From assembly GCA_030536515.1 (NCBI GenBank), contig JAUNPV010000008.1, positions 1-64,000 of the forward strand: DNA of 64,000 nt, in the 5' to 3' direction. Both the position numbers and the translations under genes were made by a program. The DNA comes from Eubacteriales bacterium. GTDB taxonomy: Bacteria; Bacillota; Clostridia; Oscillospirales; Oscillospiraceae. The notes beneath the pieces are model-generated. The model was not told the origin of the DNA, searched no databases, and worked only from the letters and a program-made list of their open reading frames with translations. Below are positions 24,724 to 32,756 of the stretch, piece after piece; the first letter of the stretch is position 1; every line of letters starts with the position of its first letter.

Positions 24724-24873
24724 AAGGTTTCCTCCCTATTGTATTTTTAGGAAAATGCCGTGAGGGGAAGCGCTATCCTCGGAAGGATGGCCGGCACTAA
24801 ACCGGCTTTGACAGGATAACTCCTATCCCATCACGAGAAAAGGCCGATGTAACGCCTTGTATATATTGGATGA

Positions 24874-24948
24874 CCCGTAGGGAACGGATTTATCCGTTCC
24901 GCTTCCGGGCGCTTCCCATACGGAACGGATAAATCCGTTCCCTACGGG
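24874..24948. repeat. Paired-hairpin repeat (CGTAGGG border), full copy
   Basis: A 28-bp arm beginning CCCGTAGGGAACGGATTTAT is repeated as a perfect inverted copy ending CCGTTCCCTACGGG, with about 19 bases between. Each arm is itself a hairpin (GGAACGGAT / ATCCGTTCC). Half copies occur at 42904, 59004 and 59135. Confidence 0.9.
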
Positions 24949-24977
24949 CTGAATCCGGACTTATTCCGGACAGCACG

Positions 24978-25009
24978 GTCTGGAATAGGGGTTTCCCCCT
25001 ATTCCAGAC
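24978..25009 (-). terminator. Hairpin at the 3' end of oppA
   Basis: A 14-bp perfect stem, GTCTGGAATAGGGG and its complement, with a 4-base loop and no T-run, lies 41 bases past the oppA stop. It probably stabilises the oppA message or reduces read-through into oppB. The rest of 24724-25049 holds the repeat at 24874 and no gene. Confidence 0.6.
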
Positions 25010-25049
25010 TTGCAGCTTATGGTGTATTTACCCGAAACCAGCCTGAAAA

Positions 25050-27515
25050 TCAGGTGTAATCCAGGGAGTTGTTGTTGGAGGCGACGTACTCGTCCCACTC
25101 AGCGTCGGTGTAGTTGAAGGTGATGTACTCGTAATCACCGAAGCCGATGGGGAAGATGTAATCCTCAGTGCCGTACTCCACCTGCTGGCCCTTCAGCTGA
25201 GCAGCGGAGTTGTCCATCAGGGGGATGAAGTTGAAGTTCAGCAGAACAGCGCCTTCCATCGCGCCCAGGATGTGCAGACGGGTCTCGGGGTCCTTCTCGG
25301 GGTAGCCGCACTTGTAGCCTTCCAGAACGGTGCCGTCGGCAGCGGTCAGGTCGGTGGGCTCGCCCATCATGACGGAGTACCAGTCAGTGACGGGAGCGGT
25401 GTAGTCCACGCCGTCGATGTTGATGGTCAGGTCAATCTTGGTGTAGTCAAATGCGCCGTCGTACTGATAGTTGGGCATGATGTATGCCTCCATCAGGCCG
25501 AAGGGATCCATGGCGGAGCCGGTCCAGCCCACACCGAACAGCATATCAACCTGGTTGTTCTTCAGAGCGTCGGAGAAGGCGTTGCCGATGGTGTCGTCCT
25601 TGGAGAAGGTCAGCTTGCCTTCCAGCTTGGTGCCCTTGACAGCCTCGGTGTAGTTGTTGACGATGTACTCATAGCCGTTGGTGTAGAACTTGGAGGTAGC
25701 GGAGGGCAGGCCGATCTTGATTTCGATGACGTCGTCCTCGTCCATCAGCTTCTGGGCAATGGCCTCGTCGTAGGCGATGTCGAACATCTCCTGAGCCTTG
25801 GCCAGGTTGTAGCCGGTGATGGAGTTGATAGCCTCGTCGATGTCAGCGTACAGCTTGCCTTCGCCGTAGTCCTCGCTCACGCCCCAGAACTTAGCCAGGA
25901 CTTCCTTGGACACGTCGGTGGAGCGGTAGGTCACGCCGTTGTCGGGGTCAGAGATAATCTGAGTGGAGAACAGGCCGAAGGCGGGGGTGTTGGTGGGAGA
26001 GGTAGCCAGGCAGAAGTTCTTGCGGTCCATAGCCAGGGACATAGCCTGACGGAAGGTGGGCAGAGTCAGAATGGTCTTGTTGATGTTGTCGCCGGCGTTC
26101 TTCTGAGCCTCTTCCAGACCGGCCTTGCCGGGGTTGAAGGCCATGGCGAAGGTGGAGTCGCCGGTGGCGTAGTAGGTGTAGTCGGACAGGGAGTAGGTCT
26201 CCATGTCGTCAGCGCCCAGGCTGTAGACATCCAGCTTGCCCTGCTGGAACAGCTCCAGACGGGTGGCAGCCTCGGGGACATAGTCGGTGACGACGCTGGT
26301 GGCCTGGTACTTGCCGTCCAGGTCGAAGTAGTTCTCGTTGCGCTCGAAGACGAACTGCTTGTCAGCCTGGAAGGAGGTCAGCTTGTAGGGTCCGAAGGAC
26401 ACGGTGGTCTCAGCGGAGGTGCCGTAGGTGTTGGAGTAAACGCCGTCGGTGACCTTGGCCAGGGAGTCATACAGGTCGGTCTTGACAACGTAGGAATCGG
26501 TCAGAGCGTACTTCAGGTAGAAGCCGTCCAGAGGCTTGTCGATGACGTAGACCAGCTCGTAGTCGCTCTTGGCAATCACGCCGACCTCGTCGAAGCTCAT
26601 CTCGGGGAAGACCTTCTCGTAGGCCAGGTAGTTGAAGGCGTCAGCCTCGGTCTCGCCCCAGGCGGGGTTGCCGGTGATGATGTCAACCAGCATAGCGTAG
26701 GTGTCGTCGGTCAGAGGAGCAACGCCGTTGGCATCAGCCAGGGCAGCCAGCTCTTCCCAGCGGTCCAGCTTGAAGTACTGCTCGCCGTAATTTTCAATGT
26801 AATTCTTCAGGGTGTCGCCGCTGGTCCAGTCCAGAGCCATGTCAACGGCAACGTAGCAGGCCTCACCGTCGGGGGTGGAGTAGGTGCCGTCGTCGTTCTT
26901 GGTCAGGTCGGCCAGGGTGTAGGCAGCGTTCACGCCGTTGTCCAGGTACTCGGTCTTGCCGTTGTACAGGTAGTTCTGAGCATTGTGGATGACCATGTTG
27001 CCGGTGTAGGTGCCGTCAGCACGGTAGTTCATGGCAACGGGGTCCAGCAGGCGCTTGTAGGACTCGACATAGTCAGTGGCGGTGATGGGGGTGCCATCCT
27101 CCCACTTGACGTTCTCGTTCAGCTTAATCAGCCATGCCTGGTTCACGGCGCCCTCCTCCAGGCCGTACTGGCCGATGTACTCGGCAGTCACGTCCTCAGG
27201 CTCGGCAGCGGCGGCATGGGGACGCAGCACGTAGCTGGTTCTGTCCTCATTGTAGTCAAACCGGTACAGACCGGCCACCACGTAATCCAGAATGGTGGAG
27301 TCGTCGTTGGTCTGGTTGGTGTGAGGGTTCCAGTTGGTGGGGAACACCTGCACAGCCTTGTTGTAGGTGTAGGTTGCGTCGGGGTCAGCGCTGGCTGCGG
27401 GAGCCTCGGTAGCGGCGCTTGCGTCGGTAGCGGGGGTCTCAGCAGGCTTGTTGCCGCAGGCAGCCAGGGACAGAGCCATAGCCAGAACCAGCAGCAGAGC
27501 AATCAGCTTTTTCAT
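25050..27515 (-). CDS. oppA: Oligopeptide-binding lipoprotein OppA, enlarged
   Basis: The protein has 821 residues; family 5 binding proteins are typically 500-600. The signal peptide MKKLIALLLVLAMALSLAAC carries a lipobox LAAC, followed by an Ala/Thr/Glu linker. The fold starts near TYTYNKAVQVFPTNWNPHT and contains NENVKWEDGTPITATDYVES, the usual family 5 signature region, and later TFRQAMSLAMDRKNF. Extra length is spread through the middle and C-terminal regions (for example the NYGEQYFKLDRWEELAALAD segment). It should capture peptides outside the cell and dock to OppB/OppC. It has a consensus promoter and an AGGAGGAAA site and heads the opp operon. Confidence 0.93.
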   Translation of the reverse strand: MKKLIALLLVLAMALSLAACGNKPAETPATDASAATEAPAASADPDATYTYNKAVQVFPTNWNPHTNQTNDDSTILDYVVAGLYRFDYNEDRTSYVLRPHAAAAEPEDVTAEYIGQYGLEEGAVNQAWLIKLNENVKWEDGTPITATDYVESYKRLLDPVAMNYRADGTYTGNMVIHNAQNYLYNGKTEYLDNGVNAAYTLADLTKNDDGTYSTPDGEACYVAVDMALDWTSGDTLKNYIENYGEQYFKLDRWEELAALADANGVAPLTDDTYAMLVDIITGNPAWGETEADAFNYLAYEKVFPEMSFDEVGVIAKSDYELVYVIDKPLDGFYLKYALTDSYVVKTDLYDSLAKVTDGVYSNTYGTSAETTVSFGPYKLTSFQADKQFVFERNENYFDLDGKYQATSVVTDYVPEAATRLELFQQGKLDVYSLGADDMETYSLSDYTYYATGDSTFAMAFNPGKAGLEEAQKNAGDNINKTILTLPTFRQAMSLAMDRKNFCLATSPTNTPAFGLFSTQIISDPDNGVTYRSTDVSKEVLAKFWGVSEDYGEGKLYADIDEAINSITGYNLAKAQEMFDIAYDEAIAQKLMDEDDVIEIKIGLPSATSKFYTNGYEYIVNNYTEAVKGTKLEGKLTFSKDDTIGNAFSDALKNNQVDMLFGVGWTGSAMDPFGLMEAYIMPNYQYDGAFDYTKIDLTINIDGVDYTAPVTDWYSVMMGEPTDLTAADGTVLEGYKCGYPEKDPETRLHILGAMEGAVLLNFNFIPLMDNSAAQLKGQQVEYGTEDYIFPIGFGDYEYITFNYTDAEWDEYVASNNNSLDYT

Positions 27516-27598
27516 TTTGTTTCCTCCTAATGTAATTTTTTATTCATGGTGGGTACATGAAATGGTTTCACTTCGCACCCATAAATAAAATCGGGTCT

Positions 27599-27627
27599 AT
27601 TATACCCTGTCCGTCACTCGCTGTCAA
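27599..27627 (-). promoter_or_regulatory. Consensus promoter of the opp operon
   Basis: On the minus strand, TTGACA (27627-27622), 17 bp and TATAAT (27604-27599). The leader of about 80 bases contains a hairpin region at 27551-27580 (GGGT...ACCC enclosing TGAAA/TTTCA). Confidence 0.92.
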
Positions 27628-27784
27628 ATGTTTTTCATCAATTCGTCAATTTTCACAACCCGCTCCCCCTTTTCCGCCCCCGTTTCCACCAAACCCCCAA
27701 ATCGCCCCTTTTCCCCACCCCCGTGCCCGGCTGTGATACCTTAATATAATAGTATCCACCCACCGACGGCGAAAACCTTCCCCC

Positions 27785-27971
27785 GCGCCCAATACCTTCC
27801 CCCGGGGGGAAGGTGGATTGCCCGAAGGGCAAGACGGATGAGGGATGGCGTGCACTTATGACTTGCAGCATCTGACGGTGGTGCAAACCGTGTCCAACCT
27901 GTCGCCATCCCTCATCAGTCACCAGTCTGTGGACTGGTGCCAGCTTCCCCCCGGGGGAAGCTATTGGTGCG
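27785..27971. repeat. Interspersed repeat, CCTTCCCCCGGGGG family, copy 1
   Basis: The outer ends CAATACCTTCCCCCGGGGGG and CTTCCCCCCGGGGGAAGCTA are near-inverted, and inside them GATGAGGGATGGCG faces CGCCATCCCTCATC. The middle differs from that of copy 2 at 29398. It has the shape of a small non-coding mobile element. The stretch from 27516 to 28528 holds no gene: it contains this element, the two copies at 27995 and 28147, and two promoters. Confidence 0.8.
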
Positions 27972-27994
27972 GTGGACGGCTTTGGGGTGCCCTG

Positions 27995-28115
27995 TAGGGG
28001 CGGGATATCATCCCGCCCGTCGGCCCCCGGCGAGGGGGCCGCTTCCCCGGTGCTGCGGCTTGCGCCGCCTGATTTGCCGGGGCAAATCAGCGGGAGGGAT
28101 AATATCCCTCCCCTA
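27995..28115. repeat. Paired-hairpin repeat, GC-rich type, copy 1
   Basis: Begins TAGGGGCGGGATATCATCCC and ends GGGATAATATCCCTCCCCTA, with CGGCCCCCGGCGAGGGGGCC and GATTTGCCGGGGCAAATC hairpins inside. The borders match the CGTAGGG family. Confidence 0.85.
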
Positions 28116-28146
28116 CGGGTGCGGAGGAAGGCTTTGGGCCCCTCCG

Positions 28147-28266
28147 TAGGGGCGGGATATCATCCCGCCCGTCGGCCCCCGGCGAGGGGGCCGCTTCCCG
28201 GTGCTGCGGCTTGCGCCGCCTGATTTGCCGGGGCAAATCAGCGGGAGGGTCAGTGACCCTCCCCTA
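28147..28266. repeat. Paired-hairpin repeat, GC-rich type, copy 2
   Basis: Almost identical to the copy 30 bp upstream, except that one C is missing from CTTCCCCGG and the right hairpin loop reads GGGTCAGTGACCC instead of GGGATAATATCCC. Such replaced right halves are the clue that these elements are modular. Confidence 0.85.
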
Positions 28267-28441
28267 CGGGGGTTGCGAATCCTGTCGCATTCATTTATGC
28301 AGCATATCGTGCATAAATATTTACTCACAAGCTGTATAAATCCATCGAATAACTGCACAATCTCCCCTGTCCTCCATCCTTTTATGAACAATACCCATTC
28401 TGCCGGTAAAATCCTCCACCAACCTTGTGCATTTCCCCCTC

Positions 28442-28470
28442 TTGACTGTGTATATTATTCGTTGTATAAT
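28442..28470 (+). promoter_or_regulatory. Consensus promoter of the amino-acid binding protein gene
   Basis: TTGACT (28442), 17 bp and TATAAT (28465-28470), 58 bp before the start codon. Confidence 0.9.
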
Positions 28471-28528
28471 TCACTCATTGACTCACCCCTTCCTGGAAGG
28501 GGCCAATGCTGAAAAAGGAGAGTTTCTT

Positions 28529-29335
28529 ATGAAAAAGTTATTTGCTGTTATTCTGACCGTTGCCATGGTCGCCGCCCTGTTTGCCGGCTGCGGTGCCAAG
28601 GAGGCCCCCGCCACCGAAGCGCCCACTGCTGCCCCGGCCGCTGCCATGACTGTGACCCCCGGCAAGCTGACCATGGCCACCTCCGCCGACTTCCCTCCCT
28701 ATGAGTTCACCAACGACGACGGCTCCTTCGCCGGTATCGACATCGACATCGCCCAGGCCGTGGCCGAGAAGCTGGGCATGGAGCTGGAGGTCCTGGACCT
28801 GGGCTTTGATGCCGCCCTGCTGGCCGTCCAGAACGGCAAGTCCGACATCGTCCTGGCCGGTGTCTCCGTCACCGAGGACCGCCAGCTGGTCATGGACTTC
28901 TCCGATTCCTACGCCACCGGCATCCAGAAGGTCATTATCAAGGAAGGCTCCGATGTGACCATGGACAACCTGGGCGAGAAGATGATCGGCTGCCAGAAGG
29001 CCACCACCGGCTACATCTACGCCTCCGACACCCCCGAAAACGGCGGCTACGGCGAGGACCACGTCATTGCCTACGAGGACGGCGCCACCGCTGTCCAGGC
29101 CCTGCTGAACGGCCAGATTGACTGCGTCATCATCGACGGCGCACCCGCAGAGGCCTTCGTGGATGCCAACCCGGGCCTGGCCATGCTGGACGGCACCTGG
29201 GTGGAGGAATCCTACGCCATCGGCATCGCCAAGGGCAACGCCGCCCTGGTGGAGGCCGTCAACGCTGCCCTGGCCCAGCTGAAGGCCGACGGCACCCTGG
29301 ACGCCATCGTGGCAAAGTACATTTCTGCGGAATAA
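28529..29335 (+). CDS. Amino-acid ABC transporter binding lipoprotein
   Basis: A 268-residue family 3 solute-binding protein. Signal peptide MKKLFAVILTVAMVAALFAG with lipobox FAGC and an Ala/Pro/Thr linker. The fold opens with LTMATSADFPPYEFTNDDGS, then GIDIDIAQAVAEKLG and the GKSDIVLAGVSVTEDR segment characteristic of polar amino-acid binders. A C-terminal YAIGIAKGNAALVEAVN matches the family. It feeds the permease at 29787. The start follows AAAAGGAGAG. Ligand (for example a polar or basic amino acid) not determinable. Confidence 0.93.
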   Translation: MKKLFAVILTVAMVAALFAGCGAKEAPATEAPTAAPAAAMTVTPGKLTMATSADFPPYEFTNDDGSFAGIDIDIAQAVAEKLGMELEVLDLGFDAALLAVQNGKSDIVLAGVSVTEDRQLVMDFSDSYATGIQKVIIKEGSDVTMDNLGEKMIGCQKATTGYIYASDTPENGGYGEDHVIAYEDGATAVQALLNGQIDCVIIDGAPAEAFVDANPGLAMLDGTWVEESYAIGIAKGNAALVEAVNAALAQLKADGTLDAIVAKYISAE

Positions 29336-29339
29336 AAAC

Positions 29340-29387
29340 GGAACATTCCCTGCGAACCATCCCCCGGGATGGTTCGCAGTCTGTTCC
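29340..29387 (+). terminator. Hairpin after the binding-protein gene
   Basis: CTGCGAACCATCCC / GGGATGGTTCGCAG (29350-29379) is a 14-bp perfect stem, extended by GGAACA/TGTTCC outside. It has no T-run. It probably protects the message or limits read-through to the permease. Confidence 0.6.
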
Positions 29388-29397
29388 CCAAAGCCTT

Positions 29398-29670
29398 CCC
29401 CAAATACCTTCCCCCGGGGGGAAGGTGGATTGCCCGAAGGGCAAGACGGATGAGGGATGGCGTGCACCTGGATTTAGTGAATAGTGAAGAGTGAAGAAGT
29501 AAGAGGTGAGGTATCGGCTTCGCCGATGATTTTGAATAAGTGGCGAAGCCACACCTTAACTATTCACTCTTCACTATTACTTCTTCACTAGCTTTCAGCT
29601 GTCGCCATCCCTCATCCGCCCCAGTGTGCGCACTGGGGCACCTTCCCCCCGGGGGAAGGAATTGGGTGCG
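29398..29670. repeat. Interspersed repeat, CCTTCCCCCGGGGG family, copy 2 (interrupted)
   Basis: Carries the same left end as the copy at 27785 (AATACCTTCCCCCGGGGGGA through GATGAGGGATGGCGTGCAC) and the same right end (GTCGCCATCCCTCATC to CCTTCCCCCCGGGGGAAGG). Its middle is replaced by a different long palindrome at 29475-29590. Confidence 0.8.
29475..29590. repeat. Palindromic insert nested in the interspersed repeat
   Basis: The left arm, TAGTGAATAGTGAAGAGTGA and onward, faces a right arm ending TTACTTCTTCACTA; both arms are built from GTGAA / TTCAC units around an inner ATCGGCTTCGCCGAT hairpin. It looks like a second element inserted into, or a variant core of, the repeat at 29398. Confidence 0.7.
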
Positions 29671-29711
29671 GGGAAGGTATTGGTGCGGGGGAAGGCTTTG
29701 GAAGGAATTGC

Positions 29712-29740
29712 TTGCAGAAAGCCGTTTTTTGTGGTAGAGT
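29712..29740 (+). promoter_or_regulatory. Possible promoter of the amino-acid permease genes
   Basis: TTGCAG (29712), 17 bp and TAGAGT (29735). It would allow the permease and ATPase to be expressed apart from the binding protein. Confidence 0.45.
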
Positions 29741-29786
29741 GTAAAAAAGGCGTTTTTCTGGAAACAATTACAAATGGAGTGATTTT

Positions 29787-30551
29787 GTGGAACAATACGA
29801 GCTTTGGAAGGCCCTGCTGCGGCAGGGGACCGACCTTCCCTTCTGGCAGGATTTCTATGTGAAATTCTACCAGGCATTTTTTGAAAACAACCGCTGGCAG
29901 CAGTATCTCAAGGGCGTGGGCACCACCCTGTGGGTCACGGCTCTGGCCCTGGCCCTGGGCATTGTGCTGGGCATTCTGGTGGCCGTCGTCCGGTCCGCCC
30001 ACGACCAGCAGCGGCCCGGCCGGAAAAATCCGGTGCTGTCCGCCGTCAACGGTCTGTGCCGGGTCTACGTCACCGTCATTCGGGGCACGCCCATGATGGT
30101 CCAGCTGCTGATTATGGGCATGGTGATTTTCGCCAGCTCCCGGGACTTTACCTCCGTGGGCGCTCTGACCCTGGGCATCAACTCCGGGGCTTATGTGTCC
30201 GAGATTATCCGGGGCGGCCTCATGGCCCTGGACCCCGGCCAGGCCGAGGCCAGCCGGTCTCTGGGCATGAACTATGTGGACACCATGCGCTTTGTGGTGA
30301 TTCCCCAGGCCTTCAAGGCCATTCTTCCGGCCCTGGGCAACGAGTTCATCATGCTTTTGAAGGACACCTCCCTCATCACCTACATCGGCGGCAAGGAGCT
30401 GCTGTACGCCGCCCAGGGCATCTACGGCCGGACCTACGAGGCCATGTACCCTCTGCTCATCACCGCATTTATGTACCTGATTCTGGTGGTTATTTTCACC
30501 TGGCTCCAGGGCATTCTGGAAAGGAGGCTGCGTCAAAGTGATCGACGTTAA
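29787..30551 (+). CDS. Amino-acid ABC transporter permease (HisM/GlnP type)
   Basis: A 254-residue membrane protein. The N-terminal helix region [20 protein letters not shown] is typical of polar amino-acid permeases, and the coupling loop is [20 protein letters not shown] followed by [17 protein letters not shown]. It starts at a GTG preceded by ATGGAGTG. It overlaps the ATPase gene by 14 bases. The binding protein is encoded 450 bp upstream, beyond an interspersed repeat that seems to have entered this operon. Confidence 0.92.
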   Translation: MEQYELWKALLRQGTDLPFWQDFYVKFYQAFFENNRWQQYLKGVGTTLWVTALALALGIVLGILVAVVRSAHDQQRPGRKNPVLSAVNGLCRVYVTVIRGTPMMVQLLIMGMVIFASSRDFTSVGALTLGINSGAYVSEIIRGGLMALDPGQAEASRSLGMNYVDTMRFVVIPQAFKAILPALGNEFIMLLKDTSLITYIGGKELLYAAQGIYGRTYEAMYPLLITAFMYLILVVIFTWLQGILERRLRQSDRR

Positions 30552-31260
30552 GCATCTGAGCAAATCCTTCGGCGACCATCTGGTGCTGGACGACATCTCC
30601 GAGCAAATCTGCCCCGGGGACAAGGTGGTCATCATCGGCCCCTCCGGCTCCGGCAAGTCCACATTCCTGCGCAGCCTCAACCTGCTGGAATCCCCCTCCG
30701 GGGGCACCATCACCTTTGACGGCGTGGTCATCACCGACCCCAAAACCGACATCGACGCCGTCCGCCGGAAGATGGGCATGGTGTTCCAGCACTTTAACCT
30801 GTTCCCCAACATGACCATCCTGAAAAACATCACCCTGGCCCCGGTGCGCACGGGGCTGATGAAGCAGGCCCAGGCCGAGGAGCTGGCCATGAGCCTGCTG
30901 AAACGGGTGGGGCTGGAGGAAAAGGCTTCCGCCTATCCCAACCAGCTCTCCGGCGGCCAGAAGCAGCGCATCGCCATCGTCCGGGCCCTGGCTATGAATC
31001 CCCAGGTGATGCTCTTTGACGAGCCCACCTCCGCCCTGGACCCGGAAATGGTGGGCGAGGTGCTGGCAGTTATGAAGGAGCTGGCCAAGGGCGGCATGAC
31101 CATGGTGGTGGTCACCCACGAAATGGGCTTCGCCCGGGAGGTGGGCAGCCGCATCCTGTTTATGGACCAGGGCAAAATCCTGGAGCAGGGCCCCCCCGAG
31201 GCCGTCTTCGGCAACCCCCAGCACCCCCGGCTCAAGGACTTTTTGTCCAAGGTATTGTGA
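30538..31260 (+). CDS. Amino-acid ABC transporter ATPase (GlnQ type)
   Basis: A 240-residue ABC ATPase. Walker [11 protein letters not shown]-loop [13 protein letters not shown], signature [19 protein letters not shown], Walker [21 protein letters not shown], switch histidine in VVTHEMGF. The length and [12 protein letters not shown] region are typical of GlnQ/HisP. It starts at GTG after AAAGGAGGC and is the last gene of its unit, followed by a strong terminator. Confidence 0.94.
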   Translation: MIDVKHLSKSFGDHLVLDDISEQICPGDKVVIIGPSGSGKSTFLRSLNLLESPSGGTITFDGVVITDPKTDIDAVRRKMGMVFQHFNLFPNMTILKNITLAPVRTGLMKQAQAEELAMSLLKRVGLEEKASAYPNQLSGGQKQRIAIVRALAMNPQVMLFDEPTSALDPEMVGEVLAVMKELAKGGMTMVVVTHEMGFAREVGSRILFMDQGKILEQGPPEAVFGNPQHPRLKDFLSKVL

Positions 31261-31266
31261 TATTTT

Positions 31267-31295
31267 CCCCGCAGCCACGGCTGCGGGGATTTTTC
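31267..31295 (+). terminator. Terminator of the amino-acid importer
   Basis: CCCCGCAG / CTGCGGGG with a 6-base loop, then ATTTTTC. Confidence 0.9.
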
Positions 31296-31331
31296 TTTCT
31301 GAATATATGCTTATCGGCTTAACCATGGTAC

Positions 31332-31508
31332 AAGCCAAAGGCTCCCCTGTGTAAGGGGAGCTGTCACGGCGCAGCCGTGACTGAGGGGTTGAAAGGCTTC
31401 CCAGTATTGAGCAGCCGGTAACACGGTACAATGGGGAAGTGCGGCAGAACAACCCCTCCGACCCGGCTTGCGCCGGGCCACCTCCCCTTACACAGGGGAG
31501 GCTTGGCT
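31332..31508. repeat. Interspersed repeat with GGCTCCCCTGTGTAAGGGGAG ends
   Basis: The outer inverted ends are AAGCCAAAGGCTCCCCTGTG and CTTACACAGGGGAGGCTTGG. Inner hairpins are CACGGCGCAGCCGTG and CCCGGCTTGCGCCGGG, and GAGGGGTTG faces CAACCCCTC. It resembles short non-coding repeats seen in other gut Clostridia genomes. There is no coding sequence. One copy in this window. Confidence 0.75.
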
Positions 31509-31564
31509 GCGCCATCCCGATCAGCAATTATTTATTAAAAAATTATTATAATTTGCAAAAACTC

Positions 31565-31593
31565 TTTCCAAACGGGGACAAATATGTTATAGT
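31565..31593 (+). promoter_or_regulatory. Promoter of the cell-envelope operon
   Basis: TTTCCA (31565), 17 bp and TATAGT (31588) with a TGn extension, 42 bp before the glycosyltransferase start. Confidence 0.6.
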
Positions 31594-31634
31594 ATCTTGA
31601 ACATCTATGTAAAAAGTCATAAGAGGCGAAAAAT

Positions 31635-32756
31635 ATGCAAGATTTATCGAAAATTTCTGTTGTTCTGCCCTCTCTGGACCCGGATGAGAAGCTGGCGGCT
31701 GTGATTGACGGGCTGCTGGAATACGGCTTTTCCGATATCATCCTGGTCAACGACGGCAGCAAGCCGGAAAATCTCCACTATTTTCAGGAGGCCGCCGCTG
31801 CCCACCCGGAGATTCACCTGCTGCACCACGAGGTGAACCGGGGCAAGGGTGCGGCGCTGAAAAATGCCTTCCGGTACTTCCTTCAAAACAGGCCCCAAGG
31901 TCTGGGCGTGGTCACCGTGGACGGCGACAACCAGCACCACCCTGCCGACACCCGGGCCTGCTGCGAGAAAATGCTGGAAACCGGCCACGCCGTGCTGGGC
32001 TGCCGGGACTTCACCCTGGACCATGTGCCCGCCCGGAGCCGGTTCGGCAACCACACCACCTCCGCCATTTTCAAGCTCTTTGTGGGCATGACCATTTCCG
32101 ACACCCAGACCGGCCTGCGGGCCCTGCCCCGGTATGTGGTGGGGCAGCTGACGGAGGTGGCCGGGGACCGGTTTGAATACGAGACCAATATGCTGCTGGC
32201 CTTCAAAACCCTGGGCATCCCCTTTGACGAGGTCAAAATCCGCACAGTGTACATCGAGGAAAACAAAAGCTCCCACTTCCGGGTGATTCACGACTCCTGG
32301 CGGATTTACAAGCTGATTCTGGCCCACTTCTTCCGCTACACGCTCAGCTCCCTGGCAAGCTCCGTGGCGGACGTGGCACTGTATGCCCTGCTGTCGAAGT
32401 GGTTCTCCGCCGCCCTCAGCGGCATCGCCCTGACCACCGCCGCCGGCGGCATCGCCAGAATTCTGTCCTCCCTGCTGAATTTCTTTATGAATCAGCATCT
32501 GGTGTTCCGCACCAAGGTACATACAGGCAGGGCCATGCTGCGCTACTACTGCCTGGCCCTGCCTCAGATGGCCGCCCAGGTGCTGCTGACCGAGGGGGCC
32601 TACCGCCTATTCCGGGTGGGGGAAAGCGCCGGGTTTATGCGCACCCTGCTGTACACCCTGGTGATGGTGGCATTGTATTTTGTCAGCTACATGATCCAGC
32701 AGCGCTGGGTCTTTGCACCGCAAAAAAATGAAAACCGCGAGGTCGAGAAAGTATGA
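31635..32756 (+). CDS. Glycosyltransferase family 2 fused to a GtrA membrane domain
   Basis: A 373-residue protein. The N-terminal GT2 domain (about residues 5-215) has VVLPSLDPDEKLAAVIDGLL, ILVNDGSKPENL, NRGKGAALKNAF and the metal-binding VDGDN (D96, D98), and resembles polyprenyl-phosphate glycosyltransferases. The C-terminal GtrA domain (about 230-365) has four membrane helices and the typical FFMNQHLVFRTK and VALYFVSYMIQQRWVF. Such fusions transfer a sugar to undecaprenyl phosphate and may help it cross the membrane. First gene of a four-gene operon; it overlaps the next by four bases. Confidence 0.92.
   Translation: MQDLSKISVVLPSLDPDEKLAAVIDGLLEYGFSDIILVNDGSKPENLHYFQEAAAAHPEIHLLHHEVNRGKGAALKNAFRYFLQNRPQGLGVVTVDGDNQHHPADTRACCEKMLETGHAVLGCRDFTLDHVPARSRFGNHTTSAIFKLFVGMTISDTQTGLRALPRYVVGQLTEVAGDRFEYETNMLLAFKTLGIPFDEVKIRTVYIEENKSSHFRVIHDSWRIYKLILAHFFRYTLSSLASSVADVALYALLSKWFSAALSGIALTTAAGGIARILSSLLNFFMNQHLVFRTKVHTGRAMLRYYCLALPQMAAQVLLTEGAYRLFRVGESAGFMRTLLYTLVMVALYFVSYMIQQRWVFAPQKNENREVEKV

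Noticed and set aside
25272-27530. A 752-codon plus-strand frame opposite oppA
   Set aside because: Repetitive Gly/Val-rich translation expected from the codon bias of oppA; no start signal.
27636-28400. Short open frames in the repeat-rich gap upstream of the opp operon
   Set aside because: They coincide with the palindromic repeats and change frame between copies, so they are not genes.
29475-29590. Intact insertion sequence
   Set aside because: No transposase frame is present; the stretch is fully palindromic and too short.
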